Origin: Parabacteroides sp.
GTDB taxonomy: Bacteria > Bacteroidota > Bacteroidia > Bacteroidales > Tannerellaceae
Direction of reading: 5' to 3'
Assembly: GCA_020026285.1 (NCBI GenBank)
Contig: JAHHQS010000044.1
Location: 1 to 24,253, forward strand
DNA: 24,253 bases
Each line of letters begins with the position of its first letter. Position 1 is the first letter of the stretch. The notes below the pieces were generated by a model. That model was not told the DNA's origin and did no database searches. It worked only from the letters and a program-made list of their open reading frames with translations. This document shows, one piece after another, positions 16,595 through 24,207 of this stretch. The position numbers and the translations under genes are program-made.

Positions 16595-17902
16595 ATGTCA
16601 GAACAAAATATCATCGAACAGTCGCTGAAGAAGATCGGTATCCAGCAGTTGAATGAAATGCAGCAGACTGTTCTGAATGCCGGAACTCGAAAAGACCTGA
16701 TCCTTTTGAGTCCGACCGGTTCCGGAAAGACCTTGGCTTTTCTGCTGCCATTGCTTCCGCAGCTGAAGAATGAGGAACGGATCCAGGTGATGGTGATCGC
16801 ACCGTCACGAGAGCTGGCTCTTCAGATCGAATCCGTATTCCGTTCATTGGGAACCGGAATGAAAGTGACCTGCTGTTATGGCGGTCATCCTTTCCAGATC
16901 GAGAAAAGGAGTCTGGAGCATCCGCCGGTTCTGCTGGTCGGTACTCCCGGACGAATCCTGGATCATCTGGAAAAAGGCAATCTGGATTTATATTCCATCC
17001 ATACGATCGTTCTGGATGAATTTGACAAATCGCTGGAGATGAAATTCATCCCGGAGATGAAGAAGATAATAACCCGTCTGCCCCGGTTAAGAAGAAAGAT
17101 CCTGACTTCGGCTACCGAAGCGATCGAGATACCAGCCTTTATCGGCTTGAATCAGCCTTTGCGCATTTCCTACCTTTCAGCTACCAAATCCTTGAAGGGG
17201 CTGAAGCTGTATCAGGTGAAATCTCCCCAGAAAGACAAGCTGGAAAGTCTTTATGCCCTGCTGGGCGAACTGAACGGCGAGTCCACCCTGGTGTTCTGCA
17301 ACCATCGCGAGTCGGTGGAAAGAGTGGGAGACTTCCTGGCAAGGAATCGCGTGGATCATGTCTGCTTCCATGGAGGAATGGAACAGTCCGACCGTGAACA
17401 GCGTCTGGCTCTGTTCCGCAACCGTACGGCAACGATTCTGGTCTCGACCGACCTGGCTGCACGCGGACTGGATATTCCGGAGGTGAAACATGTCATTCAT
17501 TACCACCTTCCGCTGAACGAAGAAGCTTTTGTGCATCGTAACGGACGAACCGCCCGAATGAATGCCGAAGGTGCGGCTTACATCCTATTGAACGAATCGG
17601 AAAGCCTGCCTGAATATATATCGCCGGAACCCGACGAATTTTTCCTGTCTGCCAACGTGCGCAAACCGGAGCCGTCTGATTGGGTGACGCTGACTATCAG
17701 CAAGGGGAAACGCGACAAGCTGAGCAAGAAGGACATTGTAGGATTCCTGTTCCAGAAGGGGAATGCCGGAAAAGACGATATCGGCGTGATCGAAATCTTC
17801 GAGTCAACCTCGCTGGTGGCAGTGAAAAGAGCCAGAAAGAAAGAACTCCTGTCTCGCATACGGGATGAAAAAATTAAGAATCTAAAAGCAAAATTCTCAT
17901 AA
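16595..17902 (+). CDS. dbpA: DbpA-type DEAD-box RNA helicase
   Basis: The 435-residue protein is an ATP-dependent RNA helicase. RecA domain 1 carries motif I SPTGSGKT (39-46), motif Ia APSRELA, TPGR, motif II as DEFD (141-144) in place of DEAD, and motif III SAT (172-174). RecA domain 2 has STDLAARGLDIP and HRNGRTAR. The C-terminal stretch from about 360 (WVTLTISKGKRDKLSKKDI, then GVIEIFESTSLVAV) matches the DbpA RNA-binding domain, which in Escherichia coli recognises 23S rRNA hairpin 92, so a role in large-subunit assembly is likely. It is 4 bases after the aminopeptidase gene and 2 bases before the deaminase gene, so it is surely co-transcribed. Confidence 0.92.
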   Translation: MSEQNIIEQSLKKIGIQQLNEMQQTVLNAGTRKDLILLSPTGSGKTLAFLLPLLPQLKNEERIQVMVIAPSRELALQIESVFRSLGTGMKVTCCYGGHPFQIEKRSLEHPPVLLVGTPGRILDHLEKGNLDLYSIHTIVLDEFDKSLEMKFIPEMKKIITRLPRLRRKILTSATEAIEIPAFIGLNQPLRISYLSATKSLKGLKLYQVKSPQKDKLESLYALLGELNGESTLVFCNHRESVERVGDFLARNRVDHVCFHGGMEQSDREQRLALFRNRTATILVSTDLAARGLDIPEVKHVIHYHLPLNEEAFVHRNGRTARMNAEGAAYILLNESESLPEYISPEPDEFFLSANVRKPEPSDWVTLTISKGKRDKLSKKDIVGFLFQKGNAGKDDIGVIEIFESTSLVAVKRARKKELLSRIRDEKIKNLKAKFS

Positions 17903-17904
17903 AG

Positions 17905-19167
17905 ATGGGTAATCGTATTTTGATAAAGAATGTCCAGCTGGACATGAAGACTGTTGATATTTCTATTGATGGGAATCAGATCTCTCAGATAGGTCAGAAT
18001 ATCACCATGGACGATGCTGAAATTATCGATGGAACCAACAAGGCCGTCATTCCGGGAATGATTAACGGTCACACGCACGCAGCGATGACTTTGTTCCGCG
18101 GATTTGCCGACGACATGAAGCTGATGCCCTGGCTGGAACAGAAGATCTGGCCGAACGAAGCCAAACTGAATCGGGATGATATCTACTGGGGAACCAAACT
18201 GGCGTGTCTCGAAATGATCAAATCGGGTACGACAACCTTTCTGGATATGTACTTCAAATACCGCGGTATTGCCGATGCTGTCGAAGAGATGGGAATCAGA
18301 GGCTATCTGTCATCGGTCTGCTTCGACAACTTCGATCCGGCATTGAGTGAGAAATGCAAGAAGGAAGCCGCAAAACTGCTGACTGTCTCGCAGGAATACG
18401 GATCCCGACTGAAACTGGTCATAGGTCCTCATGCCATTTATACCGTTTCAGGCGATCTGCTCCAATGGATTCACCGTTTTACCCAGGATAACAGACTGCT
18501 GATTCATCTGCATCTGGCAGAAACGGAAGAGGAAGTGAAAAACTCCATCCGGAATTTCGGGTTCTCTCCGGTCCGCTATCTTTATAAACTGGGAGTGTTG
18601 TCACCGAATCTGGTGATAGCCCACGGATTGTATGTGGATGATGACGAAATCAAGATGCTGGCTGATCATGGAGTGAAAGTGATCCACAATCCGGCATCGA
18701 ATATGAAACTGGCTTCGGGCTATCAGTTCAAGTTTGCCGAGATGAAGAAGGCCGGAATCAAAGTGGGACTAGGAACGGATGGCTGTTCTTCGAGCAATAA
18801 CCTGGATATGATCGAAGTGATGAAGATGACTTCGCTGCTGGGCAAAGCCTGGCGGAAGGATCCGGAAGTGCTGACTGCCCAGGAGATGCTGGATGCGGCA
18901 ACGAGTGTGGGTGCCGATATTCTGGGACTGAATGCAGGACGGATCGAAGTGGGACGACTGGCTGATCTTTCGCTGATTGACCTGAAGACTCCGGCTTTCA
19001 CTCCGAACTTCAACTTTGTATCGAATCTGGTCTACTCGGCCAACGGAAGTTGTGTGGATACGGTTATTTGTAACGGAAAGGTGCTGATGCGCAACAAACA
19101 TGTTCCCGGCGAGGAAGGAATCATGGAGAAGGCTGCCCAGTGTGCTTATAATTTAATAGAAAGATAA
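17905..19167 (+). CDS. mtaD: MTA/SAH deaminase-type amidohydrolase
   Basis: The 420-residue protein belongs to the metal-dependent amidohydrolase superfamily, in the group of 5'-methylthioadenosine/S-adenosylhomocysteine deaminases that convert the adenine base to hypoxanthine and release ammonia. Expected metal ligands are His56 and His58 (NGHTH), His203 (HLHLAE) and Asp292 (GTDG); Glu206 and His240 would be catalytic. A small beta-sandwich is formed by the first 50 and last 60 residues. It starts 2 bases after the helicase stop and is followed 14 bases later by a purine nucleoside phosphorylase, which could cleave its inosine-type product. Other adenosine-like substrates, or guanine-type deamination, cannot be excluded by eye. 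Confidence 0.88.
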   Translation: MGNRILIKNVQLDMKTVDISIDGNQISQIGQNITMDDAEIIDGTNKAVIPGMINGHTHAAMTLFRGFADDMKLMPWLEQKIWPNEAKLNRDDIYWGTKLACLEMIKSGTTTFLDMYFKYRGIADAVEEMGIRGYLSSVCFDNFDPALSEKCKKEAAKLLTVSQEYGSRLKLVIGPHAIYTVSGDLLQWIHRFTQDNRLLIHLHLAETEEEVKNSIRNFGFSPVRYLYKLGVLSPNLVIAHGLYVDDDEIKMLADHGVKVIHNPASNMKLASGYQFKFAEMKKAGIKVGLGTDGCSSSNNLDMIEVMKMTSLLGKAWRKDPEVLTAQEMLDAATSVGADILGLNAGRIEVGRLADLSLIDLKTPAFTPNFNFVSNLVYSANGSCVDTVICNGKVLMRNKHVPGEEGIMEKAAQCAYNLIER

Positions 19168-19181
19168 AAACAAGATATATC

Positions 19182-20000
19182 ATGGAAAAGGCAAGTTTAT
19201 ATGAAGAGACAGCTGCTTATCTGAGATCCCGTATACAGGGGAATCCGGAGACAGCGATTATTTTAGGAAGTGGATTAGGTTCGCTGGCCGACAAGATTGA
19301 AGATCCTGTCGTTATTCCTTACAGCGAGATACCTCATTTCGTACGTTCCACAGCATCCGGTCACAAGGGAAACTTTATCTGTGGCCGGTTAGGAGGCAAA
19401 CAGGTGCTTGCCATGCAGGGACGTTTCCATTATTACGAAGGCTACACGATGGAACAGGTCACATTTCCGATACGTGTCATGAAGCTGCTGGGCATCCGGA
19501 ATCTGTTTGTTTCGAATGCTGCCGGCGGAATCAATACGACTTTCAAAGTGGGCAATCTGATGATCATCCGCGATCATATCAATATGCTTCCGAATCCGCT
19601 GATCGGTCCGAACAAGGAAGAGTTCGGAACTCGTTTCCCGGATATGACGCGTGCTTACGATCGTGAATTTATCCGGAAGATGGAAGAGATAGCTGCCGAG
19701 AAGAACATCCCATTGAAGAAAGGAGTCTATGTCGGCCTGACAGGTCCTTCCTACGAGACGCCGGCCGAATACGCTTTCTATGGAAAGGTGGGCGGCGATG
19801 CCATCGGAATGAGTACGGTTCCGGAAGTGATAGTAGCCCGTCATTGCGGCATCCGTGTCTTTGGCATGTCCGTAATCACCAACGAAGGCTATCATTTTGC
19901 CGATGATTTTGTGAATGATGCGAACGATGTGATTGTTGCAGCAAACAAGGCGGCAGCTATCATGTCGGATTTGTTTACCGAACTGATACGGAGAATATAA
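19182..20000 (+). CDS. punA: Purine nucleoside phosphorylase (trimeric type)
   Basis: The 272-residue enzyme splits purine nucleosides with phosphate into a free base and ribose-1-phosphate. Phosphate-site residues are in ILGSGLG (Ser30), SGHKGNF (His61) and GRFHYYEG (Arg81, His83). The base site has Glu192 (GPSYETPAE), Met210 and Asn234 (SVITNEGYH); the Glu and Asn pair is typical of the trimeric 6-oxopurine-specific enzymes that accept inosine and guanosine but not adenosine. Length is normal. It directly follows the deaminase gene, which could supply its substrate. The stop codon is within the loop of a perfect hairpin that probably ends or protects the transcript. Confidence 0.95.
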   Translation: MEKASLYEETAAYLRSRIQGNPETAIILGSGLGSLADKIEDPVVIPYSEIPHFVRSTASGHKGNFICGRLGGKQVLAMQGRFHYYEGYTMEQVTFPIRVMKLLGIRNLFVSNAAGGINTTFKVGNLMIIRDHINMLPNPLIGPNKEEFGTRFPDMTRAYDREFIRKMEEIAAEKNIPLKKGVYVGLTGPSYETPAEYAFYGKVGGDAIGMSTVPEVIVARHCGIRVFGMSVITNEGYHFADDFVNDANDVIVAANKAAAIMSDLFTELIRRI

Positions 20001-20015
20001 TTTCTCCGTATCAGT
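19982..20015 (+). terminator. Perfect 14-bp hairpin spanning the phosphorylase stop codon
   Basis: Arms 19982-19995 and 20002-20015 are perfectly complementary with a 6-base loop TATAAT that holds the TAA stop. No T-run follows, so it may be a 3' RNA-stabilising stem or a weak terminator rather than an intrinsic terminator. The acyltransferase gene starts 20 bases downstream. Confidence 0.6.
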
Positions 20016-20035
20016 AGAATAAGTAAATAAAATAG

Positions 20036-21040
20036 ATGATGAAGGAAAGATTGCATGAGATCGATTTACTCAGACCTATCGTTATTTTTTTGCTAGTCGT
20101 AGTACATTCATTCACCATGTATTGGGGTATGTGGTCTTTGCCCGAGGGTATCGGAGAATGCCGTCCTTACTATTGGATAGCCAAATTAAGTTATTCCTGT
20201 ATGCTCGAAACATTTACCTTTATCAGTGGATATTTGTTTGCTTTGTCAGCTGAACATAAAACTATATTTTTTAGAGATGTCGTGATCAAGAAATCTAAGC
20301 GACTGATCATTCCAAGTATAATTTTCAGCTTCCTCTATCTGATATTTATCATGAACGAAAGGAATGTTTTTTCCACAACATTTCTTTATAATCTGATTAA
20401 TGGAGTGGGACATATGTGGTATTTGCCGATGTTGTTCTGGTGCTTTGCTATAACAGTCGTTTTAAGGAAATTGCCGATGAAAGAAGAAGTAAAGCTTGCC
20501 GGATTATTCCTGGCCACATCATTATCTCTGTTACCATTGCCGCTGCAATTAGGTTCAGCCTGTTATTTTCTGTTTTTCTTTTATCTGGGTACTTATTTTT
20601 TTAGAAAAAGAGATTATATCAAACAGCATTCATTTATTAAGCCAATGATGATCTTTTTTACAGCAATCATTTTAATCTATGTCTTCTTCAAAAAAAATCC
20701 ATATTTATTACCGGCAATACCGCTTTTAGAGCGGCTTTATCCCATTCTGTGGCGAGCCTTTTATACTTTCTTTGGTGTTTTTATTTTGTATAAACTGTGC
20801 TTGTTTTTTACATCCAGACATAAACTTCCTGTCAGACTGATCGATTTTAATAAATATTGTTTTGGTATCTATTTAATTCAACAGTTTATACTGCAAATAT
20901 TGTATTATAAAACGAATCTGCCTGCTATGGCAGGTACCTATTGGTTGCCATGGTGTGGTTTGATCATCACATTCTTTTCTTCTACTATTCTATCGAAATT
21001 ATTACTTAAAACGAGAATAGGACGTTTCCTGATAGGATAA
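20036..21040 (+). CDS. Acyltransferase-3 family membrane protein
   Basis: The 334-residue protein has about ten hydrophobic segments and the acyltransferase-3 (OafA/NodX-like) signature near its start, EIDLLRPIVIFLLVVVHSF with Arg13 and His24. This family moves acyl groups, often acetyl, onto sugars of surface polysaccharides, lipopolysaccharide or secreted molecules. The acceptor is unknown. Codon use is visibly more AT-rich than the deaminase and phosphorylase before it, so it may have a different history. No promoter box was found in the 35 bases between the two genes, so it may depend on read-through past the hairpin. Two adjacent ATGs (20036, 20039) could serve as start. Confidence 0.88.
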   Translation: MMKERLHEIDLLRPIVIFLLVVVHSFTMYWGMWSLPEGIGECRPYYWIAKLSYSCMLETFTFISGYLFALSAEHKTIFFRDVVIKKSKRLIIPSIIFSFLYLIFIMNERNVFSTTFLYNLINGVGHMWYLPMLFWCFAITVVLRKLPMKEEVKLAGLFLATSLSLLPLPLQLGSACYFLFFFYLGTYFFRKRDYIKQHSFIKPMMIFFTAIILIYVFFKKNPYLLPAIPLLERLYPILWRAFYTFFGVFILYKLCLFFTSRHKLPVRLIDFNKYCFGIYLIQQFILQILYYKTNLPAMAGTYWLPWCGLIITFFSSTILSKLLLKTRIGRFLIG

Positions 21041-21087
21041 GTATGTCGTTATATATTTGTCTGTTTAGTTTATGTTTCTGATGAGAT

Positions 21088-21310
21088 GTTCTGTCAGGGA
21101 CGGCAGTGCATTTCAAACTGATGTCTTCTATATGCTCTTTTCCTTTGGTCGGGATTCTCAACTTTTGGCTTGATCCAAAAGTTGCAAAAGATCAAGGCTA
21201 CGTCCTTTGGGCTACTCGATGGAACTCTCCGCGGAAGGATTGAAACTCGCTTCGCTCAGACAGCAATCCTTCTTTTTTCGCTCCGATTTCTATCGAGCTT
21301 AACGCCGTCG
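21088..21310. repeat. Dispersed structured intergenic repeat (copy A)
   Basis: This non-coding block resembles intergenic repeats I recall from Bacteroides-type genomes, with the stretch CTTTTGGCTTGATCCAAAAG as its hallmark. It contains a 10-bp perfect hairpin (21159-21168 with 21175-21184) and a terminator-like hairpin (21234-21242 with 21264-21272, then six Ts). Its first 38 bases match 24208-24245 at 29 positions, indicating a second copy cut by the window end. The outer limits are estimates. Whether it is mobile is unknown. Confidence 0.55.
21234..21278 (+). terminator. Terminator-like hairpin within the repeat
   Basis: GAAGGATTG (21234-21242) pairs perfectly with CAATCCTTC (21264-21272), followed by TTTTTT (21273-21278). 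The 21-base loop is large, but the stem and T-run fit an intrinsic terminator and could close the acyltransferase transcript. Confidence 0.5.
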
Positions 21311-21455
21311 GACTCAATGCCAGAGAGAACATATATAATAATTTCTAATTTAATATATAAGCCACATGGTTGCATTCTATATATGATGATATCACAAAAT
21401 ATTATCTATTATATCATAAAAACACTGGAAAATAAAAAAAAATATATATATTTAC

Positions 21456-21463
21456 TAACTTTG
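21456..21463 (+). promoter_or_regulatory. Promoter -7 box upstream of the ATPase gene
   Basis: TAACTTTG is a full match to the Bacteroidetes -7 consensus, preceded by an A-rich stretch but no TTG at the right distance. Transcription from here would give a leader of about 155 bases before the ATPase ATG at 21626. Confidence 0.4.
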
Positions 21464-21587
21464 CGATATGCTATAGTGGAGTGTTATAAAATGGAAACAG
21501 AATGTTATTTTTTATATTGTATCCTCGATAGATATCCGGAATAAATAATCTATTACTATTAAACAACATTTGTATTGAATAATGATA

Positions 21588-21617
21588 TTGTTTAACAGTA
21601 AAAAGAATCTAATTTTG
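21588..21617 (+). promoter_or_regulatory. Second promoter-like match next to the ATPase start
   Basis: TTG (21588-21590), 19 bases and TAATTTTG (21610-21617) fit the full consensus. Transcription would start only a few bases before the ATG at 21626, implying an almost leaderless mRNA. The TTG lies in the right arm of an 8-bp inverted repeat (21559-21566 with 21588-21595), which could let a repressor block it. Confidence 0.4.
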
Positions 21618-21625
21618 AAACGAAG

Positions 21626-22666
21626 ATGATATATACAGATATAAAGATTGAAAAATTTCGTGGTATAAGAGTTTGTGAGCTCGAAAAATTAGGATTAGTC
21701 AATCTGTTCTTTGGGAAAAATAATTGTGGTAAATCTTCACTTTTGGAAGCTTTATTCCTTATGTCAGGTCCGTCAAACCCAACTTTACCAATTGTTCTTA
21801 ACAATATGAGAAATTTGATGAGTTTTAATGAGGAGGATCTTAAAGCTGATTTTTATTTAGCTAATTCAGAAAATATTATACATCTTCAAAGTAAAGGAGA
21901 ACAGGCTAGAGATATTAGAATTAGTATGATTGAATCGCATAGCAAACAAGTTGCTTTGGACCAATTAAATCAGATGAATTCAGAACAAGCAGGGAAACGA
22001 TATGGATTTAAAATTAATTTTAATATAGGTGAAAACGGTGGTCAACATCATACAGAATTAATAGTAACGGATGAGAACACTGGAAAAGCTTCAACAGATA
22101 CTTCCTATAAGGAAAGCATGTATGCTGAATATATTCCTTCAGGATATATGAATGTTGGTATAAATGATAAATTAGCTCAAATAATAAAGAACAAACAAGA
22201 GTCTGAAATATTAGAAGCACTAAGAATCGTTGAACCTAAAATTAAAGATATACAATTGGTCGGACAAAAAATAATGGTAGATATAGGGTTACCAACTCGT
22301 CTTCCTGTTAATGTCTTGGGAGACGGAGTTCGAAAAGTGTTATCGATTTTGATTTCAATATACAATACTCAAAATGGAGTTTTGATGGTAGATGAGATTG
22401 ATAATGGTTTACATTATAGTGTTATGTATAAATTATGGGATGTAATTTTACAAACTTGTAAAAAAACTAATACACAAATGTTTATAAGTACGCATTCAAT
22501 GGATATGGTAAAGGCTTTAGTTGCTTCTTTTAAGCAAACAACTCACACAAATCCACAAGTTTCTGCTTATAAATTAATAAAAAAAGAAGATGACGAACTC
22601 GTTGCTTTACGATATAGTGAGGAGCAATTGTCATATACTGTTGAACAAGAAATAGAAATACGTTAA
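21626..22666 (+). CDS. OLD/AAA15-type ATPase, probable defence component
   Basis: The 346-residue protein is an ABC-like ATPase of the AAA15/AAA21 (OLD, RecF/SMC-like) group. It has Walker A GKNNCGKS (30-37), a signature-like LGDGVRKVLS (231-240), Walker B GVLMVDEIDNGLH with Asp256 and Glu257, and the switch histidine in FISTHS (His290). The start IKIEKFRGI is typical of the group. It has no TOPRIM domain of its own; that function appears to be supplied by the next gene, whose ATG overlaps this stop by one base. This split design is shared with the PARIS AriA/AriB pair. It is much more AT-rich (21 G+C of 60 bases from 22081) than the housekeeping genes, consistent with transfer. Defence is inferred, not shown. 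Confidence 0.85.
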   Translation: MIYTDIKIEKFRGIRVCELEKLGLVNLFFGKNNCGKSSLLEALFLMSGPSNPTLPIVLNNMRNLMSFNEEDLKADFYLANSENIIHLQSKGEQARDIRISMIESHSKQVALDQLNQMNSEQAGKRYGFKINFNIGENGGQHHTELIVTDENTGKASTDTSYKESMYAEYIPSGYMNVGINDKLAQIIKNKQESEILEALRIVEPKIKDIQLVGQKIMVDIGLPTRLPVNVLGDGVRKVLSILISIYNTQNGVLMVDEIDNGLHYSVMYKLWDVILQTCKKTNTQMFISTHSMDMVKALVASFKQTTHTNPQVSAYKLIKKEDDELVALRYSEEQLSYTVEQEIEIR

Positions 22667-23259
22667 TGACAAAAATATTTGTTGAATCAAAACATGATAA
22701 TACAACAGAAACAGTGTTTCTTAAAACCTTATTGCAAAAAATAGGTATTGAAGAGACACGTTATAAGATAATACATGTTGATGGAAAAGACAATCTAAAA
22801 AATAATGAAAATATATTTGTAGATAATACATTATCGGGTGGACGTAATGTAATTATATTTGATGCAGATACACCTGATACACAAGCAGGTTTTGAAGTTA
22901 CTAGAAATAAGATATTGAAAACATTTCCATCAGATGTAAAAATTGATGGATTATTCCTTTTCCCCAATAACCAAGATGATGGTATTTTTGAAAATTTATT
23001 AGAAGAAATAATGCAAAAAGAGAATCATCAGCTCTTTATCAATTGCTTTAGTGATTATGAACATTGTTTGGGCGATAAATATGTGTCTCCTGATTTAAAA
23101 GGAAAATTGCACACGTATATGAGTGCGCAAAAAGCACTATCCAAAACACAGCGTAAAAGATTAGGAAGTGGTCAATGGTTATTTGAAGATAGTAGATATT
23201 GGAATTTAGACTCCGATTATTTAACCCCTTTAAAAACATTTTTATTAGAAAAAATATAG
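22666..23259 (+). CDS. TOPRIM-like (DUF3226-type) protein, probable effector
   Basis: The 197-residue protein looks like a TOPRIM-fold protein of the DUF3226 type. The first strand ends in Glu7 (KIFVES), the second acidic site is IIFDAD with Asp66 and Asp68, and the family-like stretch FLFPNNQDDGIFENLLEEI follows at 97-115 with further acids (Asp104, Asp105, Glu109, Glu113). These acids could bind metal for nuclease activity, as in OLD-family proteins. Translation is coupled to the ATPase: the TAA and ATG share an A. In PARIS the corresponding partner is the TOPRIM effector AriB, of a different DUF family. Nuclease activity and target are inferred. A broken third gene begins 26 bases downstream. 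Confidence 0.75.
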   Translation: MTKIFVESKHDNTTETVFLKTLLQKIGIEETRYKIIHVDGKDNLKNNENIFVDNTLSGGRNVIIFDADTPDTQAGFEVTRNKILKTFPSDVKIDGLFLFPNNQDDGIFENLLEEIMQKENHQLFINCFSDYEHCLGDKYVSPDLKGKLHTYMSAQKALSKTQRKRLGSGQWLFEDSRYWNLDSDYLTPLKTFLLEKI

Positions 23260-23284
23260 TTGTTACCTTTATTGAAATATATCT

Positions 23285-23951
23285 ATGATTCCATCTTTTG
23301 ATAATAATTATGTGTAGTCTCCTTATGTTGGTACAAGTCCTACAGCTCTTTCTAAGGCTAAATTAAAGTTTTTAGATCATTATTTATTACCTGTTAGCGG
23401 CCCAATAACAGCAATAAGAACCACTCGGTTATTTAGTCATAATCGGCATGATGTTTTGAAAAGATTGGAATGGCTTCATCGTTTACTAGATGAGACATAT
23501 AGGCTTTTACCTGATTTCCTAGGATTCTCTACTCATAAGATTATCCTTAGAAATCGGATAAATATGCTAGAATCTCAAATATAGGATTTAGGTAAAATAG
23601 ATAATCATGATACAACAATAAGGCTATGGTTTGCATGATATGCTATTTATGGCTCGAAAGGTACATTTGCGGATTTTCAAGTCTAACTTCAAGTCTTGTA
23701 TCTTATAAAACTACTATGTGTAGGGTTATTATCATCTCCTAACCATATTTGAGACAAAGAGAAGATAAAAGGTGTATTAAAAAGTAAAATGTACTTATCA
23801 AATGTTCTTTATGGTTCTTTTGGTTATGAAATGGGGATGGACAAATGATAACCTTTTCTCTGAATTATATGGCTCATTAGTCATATAGGAAATCATTAAC
23901 TTATTGAATCCGCAGGTACAGATGAAAAAATTCTTTAAAAAAGTATTATAA
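23285..23951 (+). pseudogene. Decayed unknown gene downstream of the ATPase-TOPRIM pair
   Basis: From an ATG at 23285 one frame stays protein-like for 187 codons apart from stops at codons 11 (TAG, 23315), 100 (TAG, 23582), 118 (TGA, 23636), 134 (TAA, 23684) and 156 (TGA, 23750). It then closes at TGA 23846, and similar protein-like sequence resumes in the next frame (NDNLFSELYGSL from about 23844) with a further TAG at 23886, up to a TAA at 23949. Readable pieces include SPYVGTSPTALSKAKLKF, RLEWLHRLLDETYRLLPDF and LLSSPNHI. I do not recognise the family. Each stop could come from a Gln, Trp or Arg codon by a single change. The 25-base gap after the TOPRIM gene suggests it was once part of the same operon. 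Confidence 0.6.
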
Positions 23952-24207
23952 AGTACTTTCTGATAAAAAATGAATATTGTAACCTGTTGATGACCAAATG
24001 AAATAATCGGTATCTTAAGGCATCTCCGAATATCATTTAAATTGATTCAACGTCAGGGGATTGTTTCTTTAGCTCAGGCTGATGTTCTGTGTAATAACTT
24101 TTCGGTGAAATTGGTGTTCTGTGGATATTTTTGATAAAATGAACAATGTCTGTCATCTGCTCGCCGTCATTGCGGAACTGATCCATCGCATTGGGGAGGC
24201 TTTCATC
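23952..24207. other. Non-coding or decayed stretch
   Basis: The first 100 bases are AT-rich with stops in all frames and may be the tail of the decayed gene. From about 24050 the composition rises. A short frame opens at 24109 (ATG at 24139, beginning MNNVCHLLAVIAELIHRIG) and stays open to the window edge, running into the second repeat copy; it is too short to call a gene. Confidence 0.5.

Larger units (their letters stand above)
21041..21625. other. Intergenic region: structured repeat followed by AT-rich leader
   Basis: The first part (about 21088-21310) is a GC-richer structured repeat that contains two hairpins and shares its beginning with the end of the window. The second part (about 21310-21625) is AT-rich and holds two promoter-like boxes, a short inverted repeat and a possible 17-codon leader frame (21491-21544, unsupported). 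A frame at 21170-21544 runs through the repeat and looks accidental. Confidence 0.7.

Noticed and set aside
21170..21544. 124-codon open frame running through the structured repeat
   Set aside because: It crosses two hairpins and a T-run of a non-coding repeat and continues into AT-rich sequence with no family resemblance; it looks accidental.
21491..21544. Possible 17-codon leader peptide between the two promoter boxes of the ATPase gene
   Set aside because: No start signal or conserved codon run is visible, and such short frames are common by chance.
23285..23848. Idea that the interrupted gene uses stop codon reassignment or read-through
   Set aside because: All three stop codons occur in the frame, a frameshift follows, and every neighbouring gene uses the standard code; decay is the simpler reading.
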